Source: Burkholderia gladioli
GTDB lineage: Bacteria > Pseudomonadota > Gammaproteobacteria > Burkholderiales > Burkholderiaceae
Assembly (NCBI RefSeq): GCF_000959725.1
Contig: NZ_CP009321.1
Location: forward strand, 149,091 to 213,090
DNA length: 64,000 nucleotides
Direction: 5' to 3'
Shown in pieces: positions 53,195-62,250 of the stretch. The notes under the pieces are model-generated. The model worked only from the letters and a program-made list of their open reading frames with translations. It was not told where the DNA came from and made no database searches. Both the position numbers and the translations under genes were made by a program. Positions within the stretch are counted from its first letter, which is position 1. Each line of letters opens with the position of its first letter.

Positions 53195-53340
53195 CGGCGG
53201 TGGCCAGAATCGCATGGCCTAGCAGCGATTGCATGTCGGGCACGCTGTCGCCCGCGTCCGGACCGTGGTTGGCGAACGTGTGGTGTAGCCAGTAGGCGCT
53301 CACCCGGTGTAGGTCGACGTCGCCGCGGGTAGCTCGGTGC
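53195..53340 (-). pseudogene. DUF3701-type recombinase, C-terminal remnant
   Basis: The minus strand contains SAYWLHHTFANHGPDAGDSV, then PDMQSLLGHAILATAD and a stop. This matches the end of the recombinase at 26617 (HWLRHTFANHG, DMQALLGHASLATT), but with His in place of the Arg of HxxR and truncation before the Tyr position. It is an older, broken relative of the two large recombinases in the window. Confidence 0.7.
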
Positions 53341-53564
53341 GAACCAATCTGAGCCACCTGCGCGACGTTTCCCTTGAAAAGCGCGCGGTCCTCTTCGTAT
53401 TCAGCGCCGAACCCGCAACCAAGTGCGCGATGCCTCGCGTGTCAGGTAGTGTACGTGGTGGCCACAACCGGTTCAACGCGCCGCATGCTCGCGCCTATGG
53501 CTGCAAGGCAGTACGTCCCGCTGGCGGCGGTGTTCGGAGAATAGCTCCGGGCGACACATGCGCT

Positions 53565-53785
53565 TGCACAACCATAGTTGTAACTACCCTTGTGGGGTGA
53601 CGTACGGCCCGGAAACCCTTGTCCCGCAAGGCTGAGAGGCCAAATCCCGTTTCAACTAGAGTTGTGTCTATCGGCGTTGCGCCGTCAACTAAAGTTGTAA
53701 CCCGCTGCGCGATTTCAACTAATTTTGTGTCGCAATGGACGATCGGCAGGTTCGCCGGTACGGACAGCGGTCAGGGCTAGCGAGA
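53565..53785. repeat. Recombinase-associated motif cluster, copy B
   Basis: About 220 bp match 24322-24545 in direct orientation. CAACTAAAGTTG-like motifs lie at 53569-53580, 53653-53664, 53686-53697 (perfect) and 53716-53727, with the same 33- and 30-bp spacing as in copy A. Two more motifs (53922-53933 and 53947-53958) follow before the recombinase. Confidence 0.75.
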
Positions 53786-53921
53786 TGAGTTCTTATCACG
53801 CCGGCACGGCTCAGCCGCGAAACTCAGGTCAGAAGACCGTCTGAGGCGGCTGCGCCAGCAGGTGAGGCAGGCGGTCCGCCGGCGTGGCCGTCGTCTGCGG
53901 ATCTCGCCGGCCGGCGATAGA

Positions 53922-53958
53922 CACAACATTAGTTGAAACATAGCTACAACTTTAGTTG
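53922..53958. repeat. Two further CAAC-TWWAGTTG motifs before the recombinase
   Basis: CAACATTAGTTG and CAACTTTAGTTG lie 25 bp apart, near the end of the cluster B region and about 45 bp before the large inverted repeat at 54002. The second is nearly a perfect palindrome of the same family as those in clusters A and B. Confidence 0.6.
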
Positions 53959-54001
53959 TGCAAGCGAGCACGTTGCGGACGTGCCTCAAGGTAGCACCAT
54001 A

Positions 54002-54037
54002 TGAAGGGTAACATAGCCCTTACTATGTTACCCTTCA
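54002..54037. repeat. 15-bp-arm inverted repeat with 6-bp spacer, recombination-site-like
   Basis: TGAAGGGTAACATAG and CTATGTTACCCTTCA are perfect 15-bp inverted arms around CCCTTA. The geometry (long arms, 6-bp centre) is that of tyrosine-recombinase core sites, and a DUF3701 recombinase starts 176 bp downstream. It could also be an operator or hairpin, but no T run follows. Confidence 0.65.
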
Positions 54038-54212
54038 GTTTATTGGACAAAATACCCTGTCTCTGCGCGTCGCGACGCCACCGCCTTGTCCGGCGCGGCT
54101 TCGCGGCCTCGCACCGGCGATCGGCGCGGTGCCATCGCCGCCACGACGCCGTCCGCGCGCGACGCACGTTCCGTATCAAACAACACGATTTCCGTATCGC
54201 CTGAGCCCGCCC

Positions 54213-56357
54213 ATGCCGACCCACGACGACCCTGACGTGCTCGATGTCGACTTTCGCGACCTGCCGGCCGCCCCGCCGCGCGCAACCCCGCCGGCCGGCC
54301 GCCGCCCGGCGCGCTCGCGCCGGGCCCAGCGGGAGGCCGCCGCCGCGCGCCGCATCGGCCTGCAGCACCTCGCCTTCTTTCGCGGCTACCTGGAAGGGCT
54401 GGATCTGGCCGAGCTGGCCGACCAGTACCTGGAATTCGGCCGCGACGCGCGCAAGGCCGCCGCCACCCGCACCTGGTTGATCACGGCGTTCGTCGCCGCG
54501 GCGCGCAAGCGCCAGGACTTTGCCACCGCCCGGCTGCTCGCCATCCGGCCGGCCGCCCTCACCGCCCTTTCCGCGGCGCCGGCGGCCCATACGCCCGCGC
54601 GCGCCACGCCGTCGCTGGAGGACTTCGCCGCCGAGCACGATCCCGACGGGTTTTATACCGAGAAGGAGTTGCTCGACCTGTTCGCCACCCGGCACGCCGG
54701 GGCGGACGCCGACGCCGGCGCGACCCTGCGCCGGCAGCAGCGCAACGCCCGCCTGCGCGCGCGGCAGATGGCGGCGCTCGAGGCGCTGGCCCGCCTGGTG
54801 GTCGAGGACCCGAGGCCGGAGCACCACGTGCTCGGCTGGTTCGATACCACCGTCGCGCTGCGCCTGGCCGACGTCGGCCTCACCACCATCGGCAAGCTGG
54901 TCGAGACGATCAACGCGGTCGGCTACCGCTGGTACCGACGCGTGCCGCGCCTGGGCGAGATCGGCGCGCGCCGCATCACCGCCTGGCTCGCGCACTACGG
55001 CGACGTCGCCGGGCTGCAGCTGGCCGCGGGCGCGCAAACGCACCCGTCCGAGTCCGCTTTGCCAGTGCCGCGGCTCGCCCCGGCCGGCCCCGTTACCGCG
55101 ATCGTGCCGCTCGAGCGTTTCTTGCTGCCGCCGGAATTGGACGGCTCGCACGGCGCGCACCGCAACCGGGTCAAAAACAACAGCCGCGCCCACAACGACC
55201 GGGAAGCGATCGATTTCTGGCTCGCCGACTACGAAAACCCGCATACGCGCCAGCGCTATCGCACCGAGGCCGAGCGGCTGCTGCTCTGGGCGATCCTCGT
55301 GAAGCGCAAGGCGCTGTCGAGCCTCGACACCGACGACGCGCGAGACTACATCAACGGCTTCCTGGTCGATCCGCAACCGGCCAGCCAGTGGGTCATGGCC
55401 GGCACGGCACCGCGCGACGCGCTCGACTGGCGGCCGTTCCGCGGCCCGCTGTCCGTCAAGAGCCGACAGGACGCGCTATCCGCGCTCAAGAAATTCTTCG
55501 GGGAACTGGTCGACGCGCAGTATCTGGATCACAACGCGTTCGCCAAGGTGCGGGTGTTCACCGGCACGACGCCCGATGCCGCCGGCAACGAACGGCGCGT
55601 GGCCGCGAAATCGCGCCTGCGGATCGAGCGCGGCCTGACCGCCGATGCGTGGCGCTTCGCGATGCGCGTGCTCGAGACGATGCCGGACACGGTCGCCGCG
55701 GCACGCATGCGCTTCGTGCTGGGCTTTGCCTACAGTACGGGCTTGCGGCGCGCCGAGCTATGCGGGGCGTTCACGGATGACGTCCAGGAGCGCTACGCCG
55801 GGGCCGAGCTGGGCACGATCCGATTGCTGCGCGTGGTCGGCAAGCGCGCGAAGGAGCGCTTCGTGCCACTGGTGCCGGCCGTGCTGGACTTGATGGGCGA
55901 CTACCTGGCCTCGCGTGGCCTGCCGCGCGATCCCCTCGCCTGCCCGGCCGCCACCCCGCTCATCCCGGCGCTGCTGTCGAACACCGAGATTGGCGAGATC
56001 CGGCGCGCGGCGAAGGCGAATCACACGGATCCCGCGCCTGAGCTCGCGGCGCGCGCGCGGCAAACCGGGCCCATCCATCCGGTGCAACTTTATAAAGCAA
56101 TCAAGCAGTTTTTCGCGACGGCGACCGCCGCGGCACTGCGCGAAGACTCCCCGCACGCGCGCGCCTTCAGCGCGGCCAGCCCGCACTGGCTGCGACACAC
56201 GTTTGTGTCGCATGCGCTGGCCAACGGGATGAGTCTCGAGAGTGCGCGGAATTTTGCCGGCCACGATTCACTCGATACCACGTCGATCTATGCGACGGCG
56301 GAGCTTGGGCGGCAGTATCGAGAGGCCGAGGTCTTTCTCAGAACGGCATCGGCCTGA
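54213..56357 (+). CDS. DUF3701-type tyrosine recombinase, catalytically complete
   Basis: This 714-aa protein has the DUF3701-type N-terminus (LQHLAFFRGYLEGLDLAELA) and a SAM-like core-binding part. Its catalytic residues are Arg512 (STGLRRAELCG), Lys in VVGKRAKERFVPL, His658-x-x-Arg661 (HWLRHTFVSHAL) and the nucleophile Tyr693 (TTSIYATAELGRQY). The recombinase at 26617 is a paralogue that lost this Tyr. ATG 54213 is chosen; longer frames upstream lack a start. It lies downstream of cluster B and the inverted repeat, its likely DNA substrates. Confidence 0.88.
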   Translation: MPTHDDPDVLDVDFRDLPAAPPRATPPAGRRPARSRRAQREAAAARRIGLQHLAFFRGYLEGLDLAELADQYLEFGRDARKAAATRTWLITAFVAAARKRQDFATARLLAIRPAALTALSAAPAAHTPARATPSLEDFAAEHDPDGFYTEKELLDLFATRHAGADADAGATLRRQQRNARLRARQMAALEALARLVVEDPRPEHHVLGWFDTTVALRLADVGLTTIGKLVETINAVGYRWYRRVPRLGEIGARRITAWLAHYGDVAGLQLAAGAQTHPSESALPVPRLAPAGPVTAIVPLERFLLPPELDGSHGAHRNRVKNNSRAHNDREAIDFWLADYENPHTRQRYRTEAERLLLWAILVKRKALSSLDTDDARDYINGFLVDPQPASQWVMAGTAPRDALDWRPFRGPLSVKSRQDALSALKKFFGELVDAQYLDHNAFAKVRVFTGTTPDAAGNERRVAAKSRLRIERGLTADAWRFAMRVLETMPDTVAAARMRFVLGFAYSTGLRRAELCGAFTDDVQERYAGAELGTIRLLRVVGKRAKERFVPLVPAVLDLMGDYLASRGLPRDPLACPAATPLIPALLSNTEIGEIRRAAKANHTDPAPELAARARQTGPIHPVQLYKAIKQFFATATAAALREDSPHARAFSAASPHWLRHTFVSHALANGMSLESARNFAGHDSLDTTSIYATAELGRQYREAEVFLRTASA

Positions 56358-56792
56358 CGAGATCTGCTTCCCGACACGTCAGCAGGTAAAACGTACGCCA
56401 TGGATATCGAAAAGCCGGCGCCTGTTCCGATGAGGGCGCCACAAGTCATGCCGCTCAGGAAATAGGTTGGATTGCACGCGGCCGGTGCTCCGGAAGCCTC
56501 GCGGCTCGTCTGCTAGATTAGGTCCGAGATTCCTCGCCGATAGTCACAGAAGTCCTAGATAATCCTCGACGTTCCTCACCTATCGCAAAAAAATCTCCCA
56601 GAAAATCTACCAGTTTTACGGCGGCGCATCTGACAAGCCCCGGGCCTGCAGTCATTCGGTATATAAGATCCACGCTCCCTTCGACACTAAAGTGGATTAC
56701 CGGCGCGGCTGCCGCCGCGGACCTCTATCGCCTCGCGTAGCGGAAGGCTAAAGGCAACGCCGTTGACTTCCTTGTGGACCTTGGCTCTCTGG
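56358..56792. other. Region without a supported gene
   Basis: About 430 bp between the recombinase and the first palindrome of the array hold no gene that I can support. The stretch is a likely boundary between the recombination module and the plasmid core. Confidence 0.5.
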
Positions 56793-57780
56793 ATCTCCAC
56801 GTGGAGATTCCTCCGCCGCACGGATTCCCCGCTCTCCTTTAACCGGCGCTCGCCACGATATCCAGGTGGATGACCTAAACAGCGATGGGAGCCCGACCGG
56901 ACCTGCCCGGCACCATCTCGATTCCCAGGTGGAAATCCGGAAGGCTGAAGCTAACCCGCCCAAGGCAACCCATTCCGGCCCTGCCTTCCCAAGGAGATTT
57001 CGCCGCGCCCAGCGCGGCCCGTCTGCCCTTGACTGACCACGCCTCGATCTCCACGTGGAGATCCGCCAATCAGAAGCTAACGCGCCCACGGCAATCTACG
57101 CCGGCCCGGTCTCCACGTGGAGATTTCGTGTTGCCCAGGACGGGCCGCCTGACACAAGCCGACCACCACCCTCGATCTCCACGTGGATATCTGCGAACCA
57201 GAAGCTAACGCGTTCCTGGCAATCCATCCCGGCCCGATCTCCACGTGGAGATTTGCCGCGTCGAGGGAGGTCCGCCTGACTCTGGCAGACAACGCCTCGA
57301 TCTCCACGTGGAGATCCGCCAATGAGAAGCTAACGCGCCCCCGGGCAATCTATGCCGGCCCGGTCTCCACGTGGAGATTTCGTGTTGCCCAGGATGGCCC
57401 GCCTGACACAAGCTGACCACCACCCTCGATCTCCACGTGGAGATCCGGCAGGCGGAAGGTAACGCGTCAACGGCAACCCATTGCAGTTCGGTCTCCACGT
57501 GGAGATTTCATAGCAACGCAGGGTGGCCCGCCTAACGCCACTGGCCACCACTCGATCTCCACGTGGAGATCGCTGGGTAGCCAAGTCGCTCCCTCTCACG
57601 CGAATTGACATCCGCCTCGCGTCTCCCAGAAACTTTTTCAAATCCTACCGTTTTTCTTGATTTAAAATTTCCAAAGCCTATACTTGCGAATGCGCCGTTT
57701 TCTACGTGTTGGCTACATGGATGTCCGTACGATCTCCACGTGGAGATCGAAACGTGATGTCCGAATCTCCACGTGGAGAT
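56793..57780. repeat. Centromere-like (parS-type) palindrome array
   Basis: The 16-bp palindrome ATCTCCACGTGGAGAT or close forms occur at 56793, 57047, 57109, 57175, 57237, 57300, 57363, 57429, 57491, 57555, 57732 and 57765. Degenerate copies lie near 56858, 56921 and 56984, keeping a spacing of 62-66 bp. The sequence between them alternates in two types, giving a ~127-bp higher-order unit. The array ends just before parA, so it is the likely ParB-binding centromere. The CACGTG core matches the general pattern of ParB sites. Confidence 0.85.
57657..57684 (+). promoter_or_regulatory. Likely parAB promoter
   Basis: TTGATT and TATACT are separated by 16 bp, a good sigma-70-type promoter, 143 bp before parA. 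Two palindromes of the array (57732-57747 and 57765-57780) lie between it and the gene, so ParB could repress its own operon. Confidence 0.6.
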
Positions 57781-57826
57781 CGAAACCGGGAGTCAAACTC
57801 CCGCCCTGTAATTGACCGGAGGCGAG

Positions 57827-58510
57827 ATGGGTCTAGTATTCGCTGTCGCAAATCAAAAAGGTGGAGTCGGAAAAACCACCACAACGATCAATCTGGCCGC
57901 TGCATTCCATGCTGCTGGTTACAAGCCACTCGTCGCGGATGCCGACGCCCAAAATTCCTGCCTACGATGGAATGCGGTTGCCGATGAAGGAAACCCGCTA
58001 CCGTTCAAAATTGTCAGCGTCGCCAGTCACGGTAAGCAGATAGGGAGCGTGATTACACAACTGGCTGAAGATGCAGAAATCGTGTTGGTCGATTGTCCGC
58101 CGAGCATTGAGTCGCCAATCACTGCCCGCGTGCTCATGGTCGCAGACGCCACCATCATTCCGACCGACTCATCTCCGCTTGACCTCTGGAGCAGCGAAGG
58201 AATGGTGCGCCTAGTTGAGCAAACACGGTCCATCCAGCCAAACGGAAAATTCGCGATTTTACTCAACAAAGCGAATCCTAAGACGCAGCTTCATAAGCAG
58301 ATGAAAGAGCTGCTCTCAGAGAGCAAAGTCCATCTCTTATCCACAACCATCAAAAACCGCGAAGTCTATAAATTGACGGCTGCATTGGGCCGAACGGTAT
58401 TCGACGTGAAAGGCCTCCGATCTGACGCGGTCAAGCCTGCTCGGGGCGATTTCGCCGCGCTTCTCGATGAGATGATCGCGTTCTACAACTCGGAGGAAGT
58501 TTCAGAATGA
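57827..58510 (+). CDS. parA: Plasmid partition ATPase ParA
   Basis: This 227-aa ParA/Soj-type ATPase has the deviant Walker A KGGVGKTTTTINLAAAF (residues ~11-27), DADAQNSCLRW (A') and VLVDCPPSIESP (Walker B). It lacks the N-terminal HTH of large ParA proteins, so it is a small, type Ib-like form. It starts at ATG 57827 behind GGAGG. Its stop overlaps parB (ATGA). It drives segregation by an ATP-dependent gradient on the nucleoid. Confidence 0.95.
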   Translation: MGLVFAVANQKGGVGKTTTTINLAAAFHAAGYKPLVADADAQNSCLRWNAVADEGNPLPFKIVSVASHGKQIGSVITQLAEDAEIVLVDCPPSIESPITARVLMVADATIIPTDSSPLDLWSSEGMVRLVEQTRSIQPNGKFAILLNKANPKTQLHKQMKELLSESKVHLLSTTIKNREVYKLTAALGRTVFDVKGLRSDAVKPARGDFAALLDEMIAFYNSEEVSE

Positions 58511-59568
58511 GTAAGAGGCTCGACCTTAAAAGCAAAGTCCGGGTCGGTATGAATGCCGAGCGCTCCGACGTTGACGACCGCCTGCAAAACTCCGGGGTAG
58601 TGAAGATTGCTCAGGCCAATGTCGCGCACATTCTGGATCCCGACGCGCGGCCGATGACTGATGGCACGCCCGATGATCTCCCGGCAGACCATGCGGAGGA
58701 CCAGCGGATACACGTCCTGTCGATTGACGACTGCATCCCGAACCCGTACAACCCCCGCGCTTTCTACAGCCCGCAAAGTATCGACACCCTTGCAGCAACG
58801 CTTCAACAGGAGCAGCAACTTCAACCGGTCATTTTCACGCGCCTACCGGAATTTCCCGGAAAAAATATCATCGTTGACGGGGAGCGGCGCAAGCGTGCCT
58901 TGAAGAGCCTGGGGCGCACCACGGTGATGGCCATTTATCGGCCCGACCTTTCCAATAAAGAACTATTCACTCTCGCGTACAAGGCAAACAAGGAGAGGGA
59001 TGACCAAACCGTGTTTGACAATGCAGTTTCTTGGCAGCGCCTGCTAAGCGAGAAAGTCTATCGAGACCAGCTCGAGTTGGCAGCGGCGATCGGCGAAGAC
59101 AAGGGCGTGGTCAATAAAGTTTTGCTACTCAACACGCTGCCGATGCCGCTGCTGCAACGCATGGTCGACAACGCCGACAAGGTGAAGCTTTCGCACGCCT
59201 ACAACATCAAGCTCATATGCGATAAGGCGGGTGACGCAGTAGCTGAGCACTGGCTCGAGCAGGTTATCGCCGGTCGGGTGTCGGTTCGAAAGCTCGAACA
59301 GGTCGCCGCCAGCGACATGACTGGCGCCCGCGGCGCCAAGCGGACCCACTATGAGTCGCGAGTCAAGTTTGCCTCGCCACATGGCTTCGAGCTTGGCGAA
59401 TTGAAGGCTTTCGCGGACGGTAGGGCCGAGTTAAGCCTGAAGGGGGTGAAAGGCGTCGCGCAGGAGCAGTTGATCGACAAGTTGACCGCCGTCGTACAAT
59501 CTTGGGCCCTCGAACTGACGGACGATGACTTCGACGCACCCAATCCCGAGAGGCAGTCGGCAGCGTAA
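58507..59568 (+). CDS. parB: Plasmid partition protein ParB
   Basis: This 353-aa ParB has an N-terminal region for ParA contact and the ParB/Srx nuclease-like domain (IDDCIPNPYNPRAFYSPQSI, VDGERRKRALKSLGRTTVMA). It then has an HTH region (AAAIGEDKGVVNKVLLLNTL). It should bind the palindrome array upstream of parA and spread or cluster. It is coupled to parA and lies convergent with rep. Confidence 0.93.
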   Translation: MSKRLDLKSKVRVGMNAERSDVDDRLQNSGVVKIAQANVAHILDPDARPMTDGTPDDLPADHAEDQRIHVLSIDDCIPNPYNPRAFYSPQSIDTLAATLQQEQQLQPVIFTRLPEFPGKNIIVDGERRKRALKSLGRTTVMAIYRPDLSNKELFTLAYKANKERDDQTVFDNAVSWQRLLSEKVYRDQLELAAAIGEDKGVVNKVLLLNTLPMPLLQRMVDNADKVKLSHAYNIKLICDKAGDAVAEHWLEQVIAGRVSVRKLEQVAASDMTGARGAKRTHYESRVKFASPHGFELGELKAFADGRAELSLKGVKGVAQEQLIDKLTAVVQSWALELTDDDFDAPNPERQSAA

Positions 59569-59707
59569 AAGTATCACCCTGCCGCGGCGACCGCCCAAGC
59601 TAGTACCCTTGCGCGGCGGCGATCAGCCTGGATTCTTCGCCACAGTCGTTTCCTCGATCAGCTGTGTCGTCTATCAAGACAGCCCCCGAGGAGGCACGAC
59701 GCTGCTC

Positions 59708-61018
59708 CTACTGCGCCGCGCCTGCGCTTGCTTGTTCCAACAGGAACGCCAGCAGATCGCCTTCCGTTGGCTCTCCCCAAGTATCCAGCGCGAGCCAGCG
59801 GAAGAAGTTCGTCTCGGCGAGTTTGGTTGGCTTCTTGGGCGGGGCGAGCCTCAAGTTCGACGCCTCGACAGTTTCGTTGTATCGGTCGATCAAAGCGTTT
59901 TGCTCGTCGATAGCAAGTTCACCGAAATAACTGCGGGCCTCGCTGATCTGCCGTGCAACGTACCGATCGCGAAGCTCCGCTTGCAATTGCTGCGCCGGAA
60001 CCCGGTTTGGTACCGCCCCGGAAACGTCAACGCTGGCCAATGTATATCCATGCGACAATGCATTACGAAAGTACTTAGCTGGGTTATCGATCGGCGTCGC
60101 ACCTTTCTTGCCGATCCGGTGCATCGTGTATGCAACCGCCGCTTTGACGCGCTGATCCCCGTACTGAGCGATCATTTTCTTCGCCTCGGTTCTCGGTATC
60201 CCCAATTTCAAGATGTCATCGATCACGCCATCAGCGCGACCGTCGACTAGATCTACAACGTCGGCCACCTCTTTACGCTTGACCTTGAATTGCACGGCAG
60301 AGACGCTTCGTCCGACTTTGTGCTCAATCAACTCAAGCTCGTGGTCGGACCGTTCGTTCACCTCTCGCATGCACGGCAGCAACACCTTGCTCTTGAAGAG
60401 CTTGTACTGTTGGTACGATTGCTTTCCCTGACCTAAGATCAGATCCCGAAATTTATCGAGCGGGATCTTGCCGGTTAGACCGACTCGCTCATACCGGACC
60501 GTGTTTTCCCAGAGCGCCAGTGAATGAGAACGCGTGAAGTCACGAGCAATCCTCATGTCGATCAGCGCGAAAACATCTGGATTAAGCAGTTCTCGTCGGA
60601 GCTGCGGGGAGAAGCTGTAGAACAGCACGCCGGCTCGTAGCTCGGCACCGGCGATTAGGCCCGAAGCCTTCCATGAGGTGGATCGATCTTCCGCAAGGTA
60701 ATCCCAGTTGACGACGGTGCTGATGAGCGAGTTCACCTGCTCTTTAACGTAAGCCGTGTTGTTGCTATTCAACCCGCTGTCGAGCGACAAGGCGCCAATG
60801 CCGATCGAGAAGCTCTCCACGCCTGGTTCACCCTTGTCTTGCGCTATCGCGTTCTTTATCAGGGAACTGAACATCTTCCGCTGCTGCAATCCAAGCTTCC
60901 CACTCTTCGGCGCGATGTGGATCGCTTGAACTGCTTTCCGGAGTAGGTCAGGGGGCTCAGGGATCTGGAAGAGCGAGGACTGCTTTTCCGCAGTGTCAGC
61001 TGCTTTTCTGCGTGCCAT
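59708..61018 (-). CDS. Plasmid replication initiator (Rep)
   Basis: This 436-aa protein has the two winged-helix layout of Rep_3-type initiators. The conserved early block is IAPKSGKLGLQQRKMFSSLI, with RSHSLALWENTVRYERVGLT and LTGKIPLDKFRDLIL in the first winged helix. The C-terminal tail EAKKMIAQYGDQRVKAAVAY recalls Burkholderia megaplasmid initiators. It is transcribed away from the iteron array at 61212-62024. An inverted iteron core AGGTAGCC (61031-61038) lies between its promoter and start, fitting autorepression. Confidence 0.9.
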   Translation of the reverse strand: MARRKAADTAEKQSSLFQIPEPPDLLRKAVQAIHIAPKSGKLGLQQRKMFSSLIKNAIAQDKGEPGVESFSIGIGALSLDSGLNSNNTAYVKEQVNSLISTVVNWDYLAEDRSTSWKASGLIAGAELRAGVLFYSFSPQLRRELLNPDVFALIDMRIARDFTRSHSLALWENTVRYERVGLTGKIPLDKFRDLILGQGKQSYQQYKLFKSKVLLPCMREVNERSDHELELIEHKVGRSVSAVQFKVKRKEVADVVDLVDGRADGVIDDILKLGIPRTEAKKMIAQYGDQRVKAAVAYTMHRIGKKGATPIDNPAKYFRNALSHGYTLASVDVSGAVPNRVPAQQLQAELRDRYVARQISEARSYFGELAIDEQNALIDRYNETVEASNLRLAPPKKPTKLAETNFFRWLALDTWGEPTEGDLLAFLLEQASAGAAQ

Positions 61019-61030
61019 GGTATCGCCCTT

Positions 61031-61080
61031 AGGTAGCCAAATTTCGCGGAAACTTTATACCTCAAAGCGACATGACGCAA
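61031..61080 (-). promoter_or_regulatory. rep promoter with iteron-like operator
   Basis: On the minus strand TTGCGT (61075-61080) and TATAAA (61054-61059) form a plausible promoter with a 15-bp spacer. GGCTACCT (61031-61038), the core of the iteron, lies between it and the rep start at 61018. Rep bound there would repress its own gene. Confidence 0.55.
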
Positions 61081-61211
61081 GCTTCGGCCCGCCGACGAGA
61101 TCACACATCAAATTAAAAATAGCTTCTAAGTGGTTGGTTAGTCTCCATTTTTTCCTCGCTCGTCGAGCGCTCAGCACCGGTCACGGCCGGATCGATGTTC
61201 TCGAAAGCCCA

Positions 61212-62024
61212 CCATAAATGACTACCTTTCGCCGGTCCAGGGCTTAGATTTGGATGTCGGCTACCTCCTCAGGTAGCCGTCTATGGGACTTGGTCACTAA
61301 ACCTTGTCTCGGGGCTCGGCCGCCCCATGGGAAGCCACGATCCAACACCGCTATCCCATAACCGGCTACCTTTCGCAGCTCCCATAGGTGGCTACCTTCG
61401 GCCGCATCGCAGAGTCATCTAGCATGGCGCTGGCCACCATAAACGGCTACCTAAGATCCGCCCCATAGCCGGCTACCTAAAATGGCCGGCAGCTTGTCAT
61501 ACAAAGAGGCGGCCTCGCCGGCCCCTCCCGCAAACGCCATGCGGACCTCCCATAAACGGCTACCTCGCAGGGTCCCCATAGACGGCTACCTTGAGCCGGA
61601 GGAAATCGAGAAAATCAGTTCTTGACCTCGTGTTCGACAGCCCATAACTGGCTACCTAGCGAAGCTCCCATAAACGGCTACCTGACACCGTTCCCACAGC
61701 AGTTCCCATAAACGGCTACCTCCACCCCATATCCACAACCCTTTGCCACCATAGCTGGATACCGGAATCCCATATCCAGAACCTCAGCTCCCCATAGCCG
61801 GGTACCGAAATCCCATAACCTGCTACCAAATCGCCCGGACAGCCAATACCAGTAAGGCTTTGAGCCACCCAAAGGTTTGTAAACGCAGTAAACGTCTTCT
61901 AAAGAACTTAAACACGGCGTGTCGCGAGAAAGACACCCGCACCCCCACACCGTCGGCCCAAATAACCGCCTCCGGTCTCGAGCCCGCCGATACCTTCCTT
62001 TCCACGGACCATAGACGGCTACCT
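61212..62024. repeat. Replication origin with iterons
   Basis: About 15 copies of CCCATAAACGGCTACCT and close forms lie in one orientation, mainly. Clear copies are at 61355, 61381, 61436, 61462, 61549, 61575, 61641, 61667, 61705 and 62008. Weaker ones lie at 61212, 61254, 61747, 61791 and 61812, and one inverted copy at 61271-61287. Pairs are often about 26 bp apart. Together with the adjacent rep gene this is the plasmid oriV; the iterons are Rep-binding sites. Confidence 0.9.
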
Positions 62025-62250
62025 TCTTCGGGTCACCTTCGACCGAACTCAATCCGGCTCGCTCCCAAGCTGGGTAACCGCCCGGAAGTCAGCACGCCCG
62101 GAGATTTTCAACCCACGAGAGATCGAGGACTGTATCCAGCCCGCCAGTCGTAGGTACTCAAAACCCCCGCGGCTGGACGCTCGTTCTGAGACCTGGCGGA
62201 TGCCGTGCCAGTTGCCTGTCGGTCGATGCGGGGAAGGCCGTGTCTATCAA

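Noticed and set aside
53952..55376. Large minus-strand open frame opposite the recombinase at 54213
   Set aside because: It is antisense to a well-supported recombinase with all catalytic motifs and is a by-product of GC-rich codons.
56793..57780. CRISPR array
   Set aside because: The repeats are 16-bp palindromes with conserved rather than unique spacers and alternate in a ~127-bp unit; no cas genes are nearby. They suit a partition locus.
58337..58345. Perfect DnaA box TTATCCACA
   Set aside because: It lies inside parA coding sequence far from the iterons, so likely chance.
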